Assembly (NCBI GenBank): GCA_016872195.1
Contig: VHAT01000002.1
Location: forward strand, 50,568 to 114,567
Reading direction: 5' to 3'
Length of the DNA: 64,000 nucleotides
DNA from: Sphingomonadales bacterium
Lineage (GTDB): Bacteria; Bacteroidota; Bacteroidia; Chitinophagales; Chitinophagaceae
Under the pieces are notes generated by a model. It was not told where the DNA came from, did not search any database, and saw only the letters and a program-made list of their open reading frames with translations. The translations under genes and the position numbers were made by a program. Positions 9,039 through 17,989 of the stretch are shown piece after piece (within the stretch, counting starts at the first letter, position 1; each line of letters starts with the position of its first letter).

Positions 9039-10562
9039 ATGAATTTTTCAACTTGGATTCCCTCTACCGGATCTTCTCCTGCTATTTGTACAGGCACCCA
9101 TTGGATGCCGGGTACGGGAACCTTGATTCCCTCCTACTCTCCTGTTGATGGGAAAAAAATTGGCGAGTTGAACAGCGCCTCCAAAGTCGAGTACGAGATT
9201 GTTATCGAAAAAGCACAAACGGCTTTTTTACACTGGAGAAAAATGCCGGCTCCACAACGGGGCGAAGTGGTCAGACAAATGGGAGAGGCTTTTCGCACAC
9301 ACAAGACTGCCCTGGGTCAACTGGTATCGTACGAAATGGGAAAAAGTTTGCAAGAAGGCCTTGGCGAAGTACAAGAGATGATCGATATCTGTGATTTTGC
9401 CGTGGGATTGTCCAGGCAGCTCTATGGACTCACCATGCACAGCGAAAGGCCTGGTCATCGTATGTACGAACAGTATCACCCGCTGGGAATTGTGGGAATT
9501 ATCTCTGCCTTTAATTTTCCAACTGCAGTGTGGAGCTGGAACGCCATGATCGCTTTGGTCTGTGGCAATGTTTGTGTTTGGAAGCCTTCTGAAAAAACTC
9601 CTTTTTGTGCCATTGCTTGTCATCATATTATTGCCTCTGTCCTTGAAAAGAATTCAGTACCCGAAGGCGTTTGTAATTTGGTGGTAGGCGGACGCGAGGT
9701 GGGTGAATGGTTGGCTGCCGACGTACGAATTCCATTGATCTCCGCTACAGGTTCTACGGCTATGGGAAAAAAAGTAGCCGCCGGAGTTGGACAACGACTG
9801 GGAAGAACGCTTCTGGAACTGGGCGGAAACAATGCGATCATTATAACCCCCGACGCCGATCTTGATATAGCCATTAGAGGAGCGGTATTTGGCGCCGTTG
9901 GAACAGCCGGACAGCGCTGTACCACCACTAGAAGACTCATCATTCATGAATCGCTCTATGAAACGGTAAAACAAAAATTAAAAGCGGCTTATGGACAACT
10001 TCGCATTGGCAACCCACTCGATCAACAAAATCATGTGGGCCCACTGATCGATACCGATGCGGTAAAGCGTTATATCGCAGCCATTGAAGCCTGCAAGGCC
10101 GAGGGCGGACGTTTCCTTGTAGAGGGAGCTGTACTGAGCGGACCCGACTTTAGTAGTGGTTGCTATGTGCAGCCTTGTATTGCCGAGGCTATGCCACAGT
10201 ACCGTATTGTACAGGAAGAAACCTTCGCTCCCCTTTTGTACTTACTTTCTTACAAGACCATCGATGAGGCCATTGCTATTCAAAATGGTGTACCACAAGG
10301 TCTCTCGTCCTCAATTATGACCTTGAACCTTCGCGAGGCAGAGCTATTTCTTTCTCCCGAGGGAAGTGATTGTGGCATCGCCAATGTGAATATCGGAACA
10401 AGCGGAGCCGAGATCGGCGGGGCCTTTGGCGGCGAAAAAGAAACAGGGGGTGGCCGAGAAAGCGGAAGCGATTCCTGGAAGGCTTACATGAGAAGACAAA
10501 CAAATACTATTAATTATAGTCGATCGATCCCCTTGGCACAGGGCATACAATTTGACATCTAA
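9039..10562 (+). CDS. Aldehyde dehydrogenase, ALDH7/antiquitin-like (aminoadipate-semialdehyde dehydrogenase)
   Basis: 507-residue NAD-dependent aldehyde dehydrogenase. The catalytic cysteine is C294 in AGQRCTTTRR and the general base is E260 in LLELGGNNA; the cofactor-binding FNFPTAVWSWNAM and KPSEKTP blocks are present. The GQRCTTTRR surround and GGAFGGEKETGGGRESGSD-type C-terminal block are characteristic of family 7 (antiquitin), which oxidises alpha-aminoadipate semialdehyde in lysine degradation. It is probably cytoplasmic, and the next gene starts 10 bases later. The substrate is inferred from subfamily likeness; no other lysine-degradation gene is near. Confidence 0.85.
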   Translation: MNFSTWIPSTGSSPAICTGTHWMPGTGTLIPSYSPVDGKKIGELNSASKVEYEIVIEKAQTAFLHWRKMPAPQRGEVVRQMGEAFRTHKTALGQLVSYEMGKSLQEGLGEVQEMIDICDFAVGLSRQLYGLTMHSERPGHRMYEQYHPLGIVGIISAFNFPTAVWSWNAMIALVCGNVCVWKPSEKTPFCAIACHHIIASVLEKNSVPEGVCNLVVGGREVGEWLAADVRIPLISATGSTAMGKKVAAGVGQRLGRTLLELGGNNAIIITPDADLDIAIRGAVFGAVGTAGQRCTTTRRLIIHESLYETVKQKLKAAYGQLRIGNPLDQQNHVGPLIDTDAVKRYIAAIEACKAEGGRFLVEGAVLSGPDFSSGCYVQPCIAEAMPQYRIVQEETFAPLLYLLSYKTIDEAIAIQNGVPQGLSSSIMTLNLREAELFLSPEGSDCGIANVNIGTSGAEIGGAFGGEKETGGGRESGSDSWKAYMRRQTNTINYSRSIPLAQGIQFDI

Positions 10563-10571
10563 AAAAATCAT

Positions 10572-12296
10572 ATGAACAAAAATCGTATCCTTCTAGTCGT
10601 AACGGTAGCGCTTCTTCAACTGACCGTATTTGCACAAACACATTTGACCGCAGTAAGAAAAGAGGTCCCAAAAGGCTGGCACTTACTCGATCAACGAGAT
10701 AGTGGTTATGCCGGCATTAGCCTTGACAAAGCCTATGCCTATTTGCGCAGCCAACAACGGAAAAGTCAGCCCGTTATCGTGGCCGTCATTGACTCGGGCA
10801 TTGACACGCTGCACGAAGACCTGCGCGCTGTGCTGTGGACAAATCCAAAGGAAGTGCCCGGAAACGGCATAGATGATGATAAGAATGGATACATCGATGA
10901 TATACATGGCTGGAATTTCTTAGGAGGAAAAGATGGACGCAATGTCGAAAAAGATTCTTACGAGGCAGCACGCGTTTATCATAAATACAAATCCGAATTT
11001 GAGAACATCGATCCCTTGGTCGTTAAGTTTAATAAAGAAAGTTTCTATTTATACAATGCATGGGTTCGCGCCAAGCAAGAAGTGGCTGGCGAACAAAAAG
11101 GAAATGGGGCCGAGATGATCATGATGAAAAGGGCCTATGGAAATTTATTGAAAAGTGATAGCCTATTGCGCAAAGCGCTAGGCAAAGACACCTTTTTAGG
11201 AAAGGAATTATCTGACTACCGGTCAGAGCAAAGTGATGTTAAAAAAGCACGTTCTGCGCTCTATAATCTGATGCTCAACAATGAAGCGCTCGACGTTACC
11301 AATGTAGAATTCTTAACGGGTTTTGGCGATTATATACGGGCCATGGAACAAAAGGAAGAAGCGGCCGAGAAAGCACCTGAAAATTTTCGCGGAGACATCG
11401 TCAAGGATAATTATCAGGACTTCAAGGATCGTTTCTACGGGAATAATGATATAATGGCTACCGAAAAGTCGGCCTTACATGGCACGCACGTATCCGGTAT
11501 CATTGCTGCCAGTCGTGAGAATAAAAAAGGGACTGACGGCGTGGCCGATAATGTAAAGATCATGACACTGCGGGCGGTCCCAGATGGAGACGAACATGAC
11601 AAGGATATTGCACTGGCCATTCGTTATGCGGTTGATAATGGAGCCCAGATCATAAACATGAGCTTTGGCAAAAGTTATTCACCCGAAAAGAAATGGGTAG
11701 ACGAAGCCGTTGCGTATGCGGCCCAGAAGGGAGTACTGCTCGTGCATGCCGCCGGTAACGATGCCAAAAATCTTGATACTACGTATAACTACCCTTCTCC
11801 CCTTTCACTCGAGGGAAATCGGCCGGAAAACTGGATCACCGTAGGAGCGAGTGGCGATCCGGGTGCCGGGGGATATACCGCCTCTTTTTCGAACTACGGA
11901 AAAACAGAGGTAGATGTTTTTGCTCCCGGTGTCAAGATCTATGCACCCGTGCCAGGAGGAAATACCTACCAGTTCTTGCAAGGCACCAGTATGGCCTCTC
12001 CTGTTGTAGCCGGTGTGGCCGCACTTTTACTGGAATACTTTCCTACGCTTAGCGCCAGACAGCTAAAACAAGTGATAGAGCAATCGTCCGTTCCGCTGAA
12101 AGATTCTGTCCGTCACCCCGGTACAGGAGAAAAAGTACTGCTGAGTGATCTAAGCAAAACAGGTGGAATTGTCAACGCCTACGAAGCGGTCAAATTAGCG
12201 GCCACGATCAAAGGGGAAAGAAAACTACCCGTAACAACGTCTACTCCGCAAACCAAACCAGCAGCGGCACCGGTAAAAAAGACCAAGGGCTTCTAA
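10572..12296 (+). CDS. Secreted subtilisin-like serine protease (S8 family)
   Basis: 574-residue protease with a signal peptide (hydrophobic residues 6-21, probable cleavage after VFAQ). The triad is visible: D74 in AVIDSGID, H303 in HGTHVSG and S473 in GTSMASP, with oxyanion Asn395 in AAGN. About 190 residues of charged, partly helical sequence separate D and H blocks, far more than in subtilisin (about 30); such inserts occur in Bacteroidota S8 enzymes. A short Pro/Ala/Lys-rich tail ends the protein, with no clear sorting domain, so it is probably periplasmic or secreted. It follows the aldehyde dehydrogenase by 9 bases but has no obvious metabolic link. Confidence 0.9.
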   Translation: MNKNRILLVVTVALLQLTVFAQTHLTAVRKEVPKGWHLLDQRDSGYAGISLDKAYAYLRSQQRKSQPVIVAVIDSGIDTLHEDLRAVLWTNPKEVPGNGIDDDKNGYIDDIHGWNFLGGKDGRNVEKDSYEAARVYHKYKSEFENIDPLVVKFNKESFYLYNAWVRAKQEVAGEQKGNGAEMIMMKRAYGNLLKSDSLLRKALGKDTFLGKELSDYRSEQSDVKKARSALYNLMLNNEALDVTNVEFLTGFGDYIRAMEQKEEAAEKAPENFRGDIVKDNYQDFKDRFYGNNDIMATEKSALHGTHVSGIIAASRENKKGTDGVADNVKIMTLRAVPDGDEHDKDIALAIRYAVDNGAQIINMSFGKSYSPEKKWVDEAVAYAAQKGVLLVHAAGNDAKNLDTTYNYPSPLSLEGNRPENWITVGASGDPGAGGYTASFSNYGKTEVDVFAPGVKIYAPVPGGNTYQFLQGTSMASPVVAGVAALLLEYFPTLSARQLKQVIEQSSVPLKDSVRHPGTGEKVLLSDLSKTGGIVNAYEAVKLAATIKGERKLPVTTSTPQTKPAAAPVKKTKGF

Positions 12297-12322
12297 GTAT
12301 GCTTCCCAAAGGGAATGCGATC

Positions 12323-12349
12323 TTGAAAGCAGGAGCTTTGTTATATTTG
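12323..12349 (+). promoter_or_regulatory. Promoter of accD
   Basis: TTG (12323-12325) followed after 16 bases by TATATTTG (12342-12349), a full -7 match, 16 bases before the accD ATG. The spacer is a little short, but the -7 element is perfect and sits in the only gap before accD. Confidence 0.6.
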
Positions 12350-12365
12350 TCCCATAAGAAAGACC

Positions 12366-13280
12366 ATGGCTAAGAAAATTGAAGATCTTGATGTAAATCT
12401 GACTGGCGAAGGCTCTTCTTCGGAAGAGCCCCGAAGCAGTTGGTTCAAACGCATCAAAAAAGGGATCGTAACCCGGACCTCCGAAAAAATGGAGACACCC
12501 GAAGGGTTATGGAATAAGTGTCCGGAGTGTAGCCATATCTGTACCTCGCACGATCTAAAAGACAATTGGCATATTTGTCCTAAATGCCAATATCACTTTC
12601 GAATTGATAGTGAAACGTATTTCCAGATCATTTTCGACGATAGCCAGTATACCGAACTTTTTGATTCGATCCGAAGCAAAGATTTTTTAGCGTTTACCGA
12701 CCTTAAGCCCTATCAAAAACGGCTCGAGGATATCTGGAGCAAGACCGACCTGAAAGATTCCATGCGAGTGGCCACGGGTAAGGTCAATGGAAAAAATTTG
12801 GTGATCGCCTGCATGGATTTTGAGTTTATTGGCGGATCGCTGGGCAGTGTGATGGGCGAGAAATTTGCCAGAGCCGTTGACCATTGCATTGCACACCGCA
12901 GTCCCTATCTAGTCATCTCCAAAAGTGGTGGCGCCCGGATGATGGAAAGTGCCTTCTCACTAATGCAGCTTGCCAAGACCAGCGGTAAACTCTCACAGCT
13001 AAGCGATGCTAAACTGCCCTACATTTCCCTTCTTACCGACCCTACTTTCGGCGGAATATCCGCTTCTTTTGGTATGCTGGGCGATCTGAATATCGCAGAG
13101 CCCGGCGCCTTGATCGGATTTGCCGGACCCCGCGTAATCAAAGAGACCATAAAAAAAGATCTCCCCGAAGGATTCCAACGTTCCGAATTTATTTTAGAGC
13201 ACGGGTTTTTGGATTTTATCGTACCCCGCAACGAACTCAGACAAAAACTCTCGACACTTATTACGATGTTCGAACAATAG
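12366..13280 (+). CDS. accD: Acetyl-CoA carboxylase carboxyltransferase subunit beta
   Basis: 304 residues, normal length. It has the N-terminal four-cysteine zinc ribbon of bacterial AccD (C52, C55, C71, C74 in CPECSHIC and CPKCQYHF) and then the crotonase-fold transferase domain with SKSGGARMMES and TDPTFGGISASFGMLGD, the oxyanion-hole glycine motifs. With AccA it transfers carboxyl from biotin to acetyl-CoA to start fatty-acid synthesis; accA is not in this window. It is followed after 27 bases by smpB. Confidence 0.96.
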   Translation: MAKKIEDLDVNLTGEGSSSEEPRSSWFKRIKKGIVTRTSEKMETPEGLWNKCPECSHICTSHDLKDNWHICPKCQYHFRIDSETYFQIIFDDSQYTELFDSIRSKDFLAFTDLKPYQKRLEDIWSKTDLKDSMRVATGKVNGKNLVIACMDFEFIGGSLGSVMGEKFARAVDHCIAHRSPYLVISKSGGARMMESAFSLMQLAKTSGKLSQLSDAKLPYISLLTDPTFGGISASFGMLGDLNIAEPGALIGFAGPRVIKETIKKDLPEGFQRSEFILEHGFLDFIVPRNELRQKLSTLITMFEQ

Positions 13281-13307
13281 TCCGAACCATTCGGCAACGT
13301 TTTCTTT

Positions 13308-13745
13308 ATGCAAGCCCTTCAAAACAGACAGGCAGTCTATGATTATTTTATTGATACACGCTACCAAGCGGGTATGGTCTTGTTGGGCACCGAAGTAAAA
13401 TCGCTTCGAGAAGGCAAGGCCAGCTTCAACGATAGTTTCTGTGTGGCGCAAGAGGGCGAGGTCTGGATCAAATCGCTGCATATTGCCCCCTATAGCCATG
13501 GCACACATAGCAATCATGAGCCCTTACGAGACAGAAAACTTTTACTGACAAAAAAAGAGATCAGCCGGATCGCTTCGGCCCTAAAGGAAAAAGGATATAC
13601 ACTGGTGCCTCTTCGGATTTTTTTTACCGACAAAGGAATCGTGAAAATAGAGATCGGTCTGGGACGCGGAAAGAAACAATACGATAAACGCGATAGCATC
13701 AAAAAAAGAGAGGCTGAAAGAGAGATCAAACGAAAGGGGGTCTGA
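13308..13745 (+). CDS. smpB: SsrA-binding protein (tmRNA partner)
   Basis: 145-residue oligonucleotide-binding-fold protein with the family blocks YDYFIDTRYQAGMVLLGTEVKSLREGKAS near the start, KLLLTKKEI in the middle, and the highly basic C-terminal tail (KKQYDKRDSIKKREAEREIKRK) that enters the ribosome decoding centre. It binds tmRNA and rescues stalled ribosomes. No tmRNA gene was recognised in the window. Probably co-transcribed with accD. Confidence 0.96.
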   Translation: MQALQNRQAVYDYFIDTRYQAGMVLLGTEVKSLREGKASFNDSFCVAQEGEVWIKSLHIAPYSHGTHSNHEPLRDRKLLLTKKEISRIASALKEKGYTLVPLRIFFTDKGIVKIEIGLGRGKKQYDKRDSIKKREAEREIKRKGV

Positions 13746-13814
13746 TCCCATGAATCCTATCTAAGCAAACACCTGAAATCCGCTTCACTTTTCCAGCCCT
13801 ACCCTAAACTACTT

Positions 13815-16322
13815 CTACTCAAATAGCTCTGGCTGATCGTTTGACTTGGCCTTGACCCATTCCATTTCGGTAGACTTGCTATAATCGGCTAATTTGGTGC
13901 CCACCGTTTTCCAGCCCGTCACCTCAGCGATCTTACTAAGCTTTAGTTTTGCCTTTCTGATTTGAGCCCCTTTTCCTTGTTGCATGGCCAAGACGGGTTC
14001 GGCATCGGTGGTAACCGCCTCAACATAATTGCCCTCGCCCTCTTTAATAAAACTGAATTTAGATCGCAAGGTACTGGTCTCGATCTTGAAACGCTTGAGC
14101 ATGTACTGCTTGTTTTTCATGTCCACATACACAGCGGTGACCACTTTTTCGGGATCGTATTTTTCGATCTGCAAGACCTTATCTGGATCGAATTTTTGCG
14201 TTAGCTCCTGATCGGTAATCTCATAATTTCCGTCGCTATACAAAACTAAGAGTTGATCTTCGGGCTGGAAGGAACCAAGGGGCATCCCCTTTTCTTCTAT
14301 ATGAAGACGACCAAACTGATCATCGAACCAAAGTCTTTTGGCTGAAATAGTAGACTTACCCGCCGCTTTCAATTTTACAGAACGAATGGGATATTTGGTT
14401 ACCTGGTTACCCATACTGCTTCGCCCTTTTACGGCTAAGGTCTCAAAATGAAATTCAAACTCTTTGATGCGCGCTGAACAACCCGCCGTCAAAAGAATAG
14501 TAACTAACTCAGCCTCACCATTTGCGTTGACACTGAGGTAATGAACCTTACTCTTTTCGTCTCCCTTGGTCAGATCGTATTCCTTATCTCTTGTCACCCC
14601 GGTAACCGTAAAACGCTTGGCATAACTGACCCCTCCCTTGCCATCTGCATAGATGAGATTGTAGGTGGTTCTTTCATCATTTTTTTGAAACAGGGCCACA
14701 TGAATAATATCTTTTCCAATAAAGCTTTTTTCTGCCACTTTTACCACTTTAAGGGTCCCTCGGCGCGTAATGGCGATAATATCGTCCAGATCGGAACATT
14801 CGAATAATAATTCATCCTTTTTTAGTCCGGTACCGATAAATCCATCCTCGCGATTAACATACAATTTAGTGTTGGCAATGGCTACGTGCTTGGCTTCAAT
14901 GACCTCGAACTCTTTGATCTCGGTACGTCGCTCTCTCCCCTTCCCAAATTTCTTCAATAAACCCTCGTAGTAAGCCACCGCGTAATCAACCAAATTATCC
15001 AAATCGTGACGAACCTGCTTCATCGCTGCCTCCAATTCACTGATCTGCGCATTGAGCTCGTCGATATCGAGTTTATAAATTCTTCTGACCGGCTTTTCGG
15101 TCAGCTTAACGATATCCTCACGACTGATCTCCCTTTTGAGCTTTTTCTTGAAAGGACCAAAGGCCTCATCAATAGCCAAGAGAACCTTATCCCAAGTAGC
15201 ATGCTTTTTTTCCAGCTCCTTATAGATCTTTTCTTCGAAAAAGATCTTTTCTAACGAGGTGTAATGCCATTTTTCCTGTAGTTCCGAAAGACGAATGCGA
15301 AGCTCCTGCTCCAACAGCGCCTTCGTATGATCAACTGAGCCCTTTAAAAGTTCTTGAACACCTAAGAATTGAGGCTTTTGCTCAGCGATCACGCAAGCAT
15401 TGGGAGAGATCGAGATCTCACAATCGGTAAACTTGTACAATGCGTCGATGGTCATATCAGGTGAGATCCCAGCTGCCAGATCGACGAGTATCTCCACATC
15501 GGCAGCCGTATTGTCCGTCACTTTCTTGATCTTGATCTTTCCCTGATCATTAGCCTTTACTATCGACTCCATCAATTGCATGGTGGTGACGCCAAAGGGA
15601 ACACTGCGGATCACCAAGGTCTTTTTGTCCGCTTCCTCAATATGAGCCCGCAACTTGACCTTTCCTCCTCGCTTGCCCTGATTATAATCAGTCACATCGA
15701 TTAGACCACCGGTTTGAAAATCGGGATACAAGTCAAAGCGACGACCACGCAGGTACTTGATAGCGGCTTCCAATAATTCACAAAAATTATGCGGCAAGAT
15801 CTTGGTGGAAAGCCCTACTGCGATACCATCGGCTCCTTGCGCCAACAGTAAAGGAAACTTCATTGGCAAGGTAACCGGTTCTTGCTTGCGTCCATCATAG
15901 CTTAATTGCCATTGCGTCGTTTTGGGATTAAAGGCCACCTCCAAAGCGAATTTGCTGGGACGAGCCTCTATATAACGAGCCGCCGCGGCATCATCACCGG
16001 TCCTTACATCGCCCCAGTTTCCTTGCGTATCGATCAACAAGTCCTTTTGGCCGAGATTAACCAAGGCATCACCGATACTGGCATCTCCATGGGGATGGTA
16101 TTGCATGGCCTGCCCAATGATATTAGCCACTTTATTATAGCGCCCATCGTCCATTTCTTTCATGGCATGAAGAATACGACGTTGAACGGGCTTAAGCCCA
16201 TCTTCAATTGCCGGTACCGCCCGTTCCAGAATAACATACGAGGCGTAGTCGAGGAACCAATGCTTATATTGGCCTTGAACACCGGTATCGCCTGACTGTG
16301 TAAAGGAAGCTTTCGTTTTCAA
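13815..16322 (-). CDS. parC: DNA topoisomerase IV subunit A
   Basis: 835-residue type IIA topoisomerase breakage-reunion subunit. The catalytic tyrosine is Y117 in AAARYIEA, preceded by PVQRRILHAM and YHPHGDASIGDALV; a coiled-coil segment (about residues 380-470) and a GyrA-like C-terminal beta-propeller region follow. It decatenates and relaxes DNA together with ParE, encoded three genes upstream. The start codon is TTG: the frame has a stop 24 bases further upstream with no ATG, and the next internal ATG is at codon 54, inside the conserved domain. It ends the four-gene operon parE - methyltransferase - DUF1835 - parC. Confidence 0.93.
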   Translation of the reverse strand: MKTKASFTQSGDTGVQGQYKHWFLDYASYVILERAVPAIEDGLKPVQRRILHAMKEMDDGRYNKVANIIGQAMQYHPHGDASIGDALVNLGQKDLLIDTQGNWGDVRTGDDAAAARYIEARPSKFALEVAFNPKTTQWQLSYDGRKQEPVTLPMKFPLLLAQGADGIAVGLSTKILPHNFCELLEAAIKYLRGRRFDLYPDFQTGGLIDVTDYNQGKRGGKVKLRAHIEEADKKTLVIRSVPFGVTTMQLMESIVKANDQGKIKIKKVTDNTAADVEILVDLAAGISPDMTIDALYKFTDCEISISPNACVIAEQKPQFLGVQELLKGSVDHTKALLEQELRIRLSELQEKWHYTSLEKIFFEEKIYKELEKKHATWDKVLLAIDEAFGPFKKKLKREISREDIVKLTEKPVRRIYKLDIDELNAQISELEAAMKQVRHDLDNLVDYAVAYYEGLLKKFGKGRERRTEIKEFEVIEAKHVAIANTKLYVNREDGFIGTGLKKDELLFECSDLDDIIAITRRGTLKVVKVAEKSFIGKDIIHVALFQKNDERTTYNLIYADGKGGVSYAKRFTVTGVTRDKEYDLTKGDEKSKVHYLSVNANGEAELVTILLTAGCSARIKEFEFHFETLAVKGRSSMGNQVTKYPIRSVKLKAAGKSTISAKRLWFDDQFGRLHIEEKGMPLGSFQPEDQLLVLYSDGNYEITDQELTQKFDPDKVLQIEKYDPEKVVTAVYVDMKNKQYMLKRFKIETSTLRSKFSFIKEGEGNYVEAVTTDAEPVLAMQQGKGAQIRKAKLKLSKIAEVTGWKTVGTKLADYSKSTEMEWVKAKSNDQPELFE

Positions 16323-16343
16323 TGGTACTACAAGTTTAATGCA

Positions 16344-17189
16344 TTAATCTACAGTGTCCGATTGGTCTTTGGAAGAAAAAGCACCGGGCTGACGAAATTC
16401 TAGTTCTTTCCACTGCGCAGGGTTATCTCCTTTTCCCTCCAACACACCCGCGGCGACAAGCGAACGTAAGCGCCCCATCAAGAAGACATCACCTGTTCTA
16501 TTTTTCATTCTGGTCAGCAACTGCTGCAAAAGGCGATGTGCCTTTTGCCAGTCTCCGCTCACAAAGCGACGTATCTCTTGATCGTAGCAATTGATCTCTT
16601 TACTGATCAATTTCTTTCCTCCTTCGAGCCAACGGACCATGCCGTTCTCTTCGGTCAATTTTTTCCACTCATCCGGATCGATCTCGAATTCACTCAGCGT
16701 AATGGGCCTCGCTAATTTTTTAGCCTTTAAAAATTCAGCCGGCCTGATCTCGCTCAAAAAGGTTGGATAAAATAGTTGTCCCTTCTCATTTAAAAAAGGA
16801 AGGTTATTCATATACAAGATCATTACTCTGCCTTGGTAGGCTCGCAGTTGGGGCAATAACCAATAATACCCAGCGACATCATGTTGATTTTGCCCCATCC
16901 AGATCCAGCACTCCTGGTCCGGTTCCTGCTCTACGTATTGCGTAATGGACTGTACTGTCATTTGATCGTCGATCTGCCCGACTCTCTCCGTCCCATAGGG
17001 CGAATCGGCAAGCAATGTGATCCACCATTCCTTTCTGATCTGCCTACCCTCGGCCGTATCCAGTCCGGCGATCGGCCCCACGGCATAATCGTCCCGAATC
17101 AGCTCAATGGGACCGTCCAGCGAAGGATCTAATGCAATGACTTGTTTTAACAGCTCAACATCAGGTTCATTAAAAACAATATGAAGCAT
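16344..17189 (-). CDS. DUF1835 domain-containing protein
   Basis: 281-residue soluble protein. The N-terminal half matches DUF1835 (LHIVFNEPDVELLKQ, IELIRDDYAVGPIAG, ECWIWMGQNQHDVAGYYWLLPQL) and the C-terminal half resembles the DUF3658-type domain often found with it. The DxxxxGP and W-x-G-x-N-x-x-D motifs suggest a nucleotide- or ligand-binding fold, but no function is established. It starts 8 bases after the methyltransferase stop and ends 22 bases before the parC TTG, so it is almost certainly co-transcribed with both topoisomerase IV genes. Confidence 0.8.
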   Translation of the reverse strand: MLHIVFNEPDVELLKQVIALDPSLDGPIELIRDDYAVGPIAGLDTAEGRQIRKEWWITLLADSPYGTERVGQIDDQMTVQSITQYVEQEPDQECWIWMGQNQHDVAGYYWLLPQLRAYQGRVMILYMNNLPFLNEKGQLFYPTFLSEIRPAEFLKAKKLARPITLSEFEIDPDEWKKLTEENGMVRWLEGGKKLISKEINCYDQEIRRFVSGDWQKAHRLLQQLLTRMKNRTGDVFLMGRLRSLVAAGVLEGKGDNPAQWKELEFRQPGAFSSKDQSDTVD

Positions 17190-17197
17190 AGTGAAAA

Positions 17198-17989
17198 TTA
17201 TTTAGCGGTAGATAAAGTAATTACATAATATACGCAAGTGGTCAGATAATTGCGCAAATACGGGATCCGCCCAAGCCATGACCACTGCTTTTTGGGCTTC
17301 CAACCAAATTTCCATTGATAGATCGGATTGATCATATAAAATTGTCGGTTTGCAATTTTATAACCTAGTTGTTGACAAATGCGTTCGAATCGCTCAATGG
17401 TGATGCGGGTAGCACGAATCTCCAATAACTCGTGGACGGGTTCTTTATTGATCGCCAGCAACCCTTTATACAAAAAGGAAGGAAGCAAGTGTATATAGGG
17501 CAATTTGGCCAGCCAGGAGCGGGCTATTTGCTGGTGTCCTCCAAAGGGCATATGCCAGGGAGGAAATCCAAAGAAAATGACCCCGCCGGGAGTGAGCCAA
17601 TTCTTCATATAGCGCATTAAGCGCGGTTGATCGTGAATATGCTCTATAACATCCTTGAGAACAATAATGTCAAAAGGTCCCTTTAGCTCTTTTTGCAGAT
17701 CGGTCTCATAAATATCTTTATCGACATAGTGGAGCTGTCCTCGCCCGATGGGCTCCCACAGAAATCCACAGGCCCACTCCACGCGCTTGGGGTCAAGTTC
17801 GACCCCTACCCCCTGACACCCTCTTTCTAAAAATGCTTGCAAAACCCCACCCTCTCCCGCACCGATCTCTAACACACGCATTCCTGCCTTGATAGGAAGG
17901 ATAGCTTCAATAAAAGGGAGCACGTATCCCTTGGCATTGAGGTATTGCATTTCGAAGTAGCGCTTACGATCGGCGTGAAAGTCAAACAT
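17198..17989 (-). CDS. Class I SAM-dependent methyltransferase
   Basis: 263-residue Rossmann-fold methyltransferase. SAM-binding motif I is VLEIGAGEGGVLQAF (about residues 40-54), the acidic loop VGVELDP follows, and motif IV is IVLKDVIEHIHDQ. The C-terminal region has an aromatic, hydrophobic stretch (PYLRNYLTTCVYYVITL) that could contact membrane. Substrate is unknown; the fold is typical of ubiquinone/glycolipid-type methyltransferases. The ATG shares one base with the parE stop (TAATG), so the two are translationally coupled. Confidence 0.82.
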   Translation of the reverse strand: MFDFHADRKRYFEMQYLNAKGYVLPFIEAILPIKAGMRVLEIGAGEGGVLQAFLERGCQGVGVELDPKRVEWACGFLWEPIGRGQLHYVDKDIYETDLQKELKGPFDIIVLKDVIEHIHDQPRLMRYMKNWLTPGGVIFFGFPPWHMPFGGHQQIARSWLAKLPYIHLLPSFLYKGLLAINKEPVHELLEIRATRITIERFERICQQLGYKIANRQFYMINPIYQWKFGWKPKKQWSWLGRIPYLRNYLTTCVYYVITLSTAK

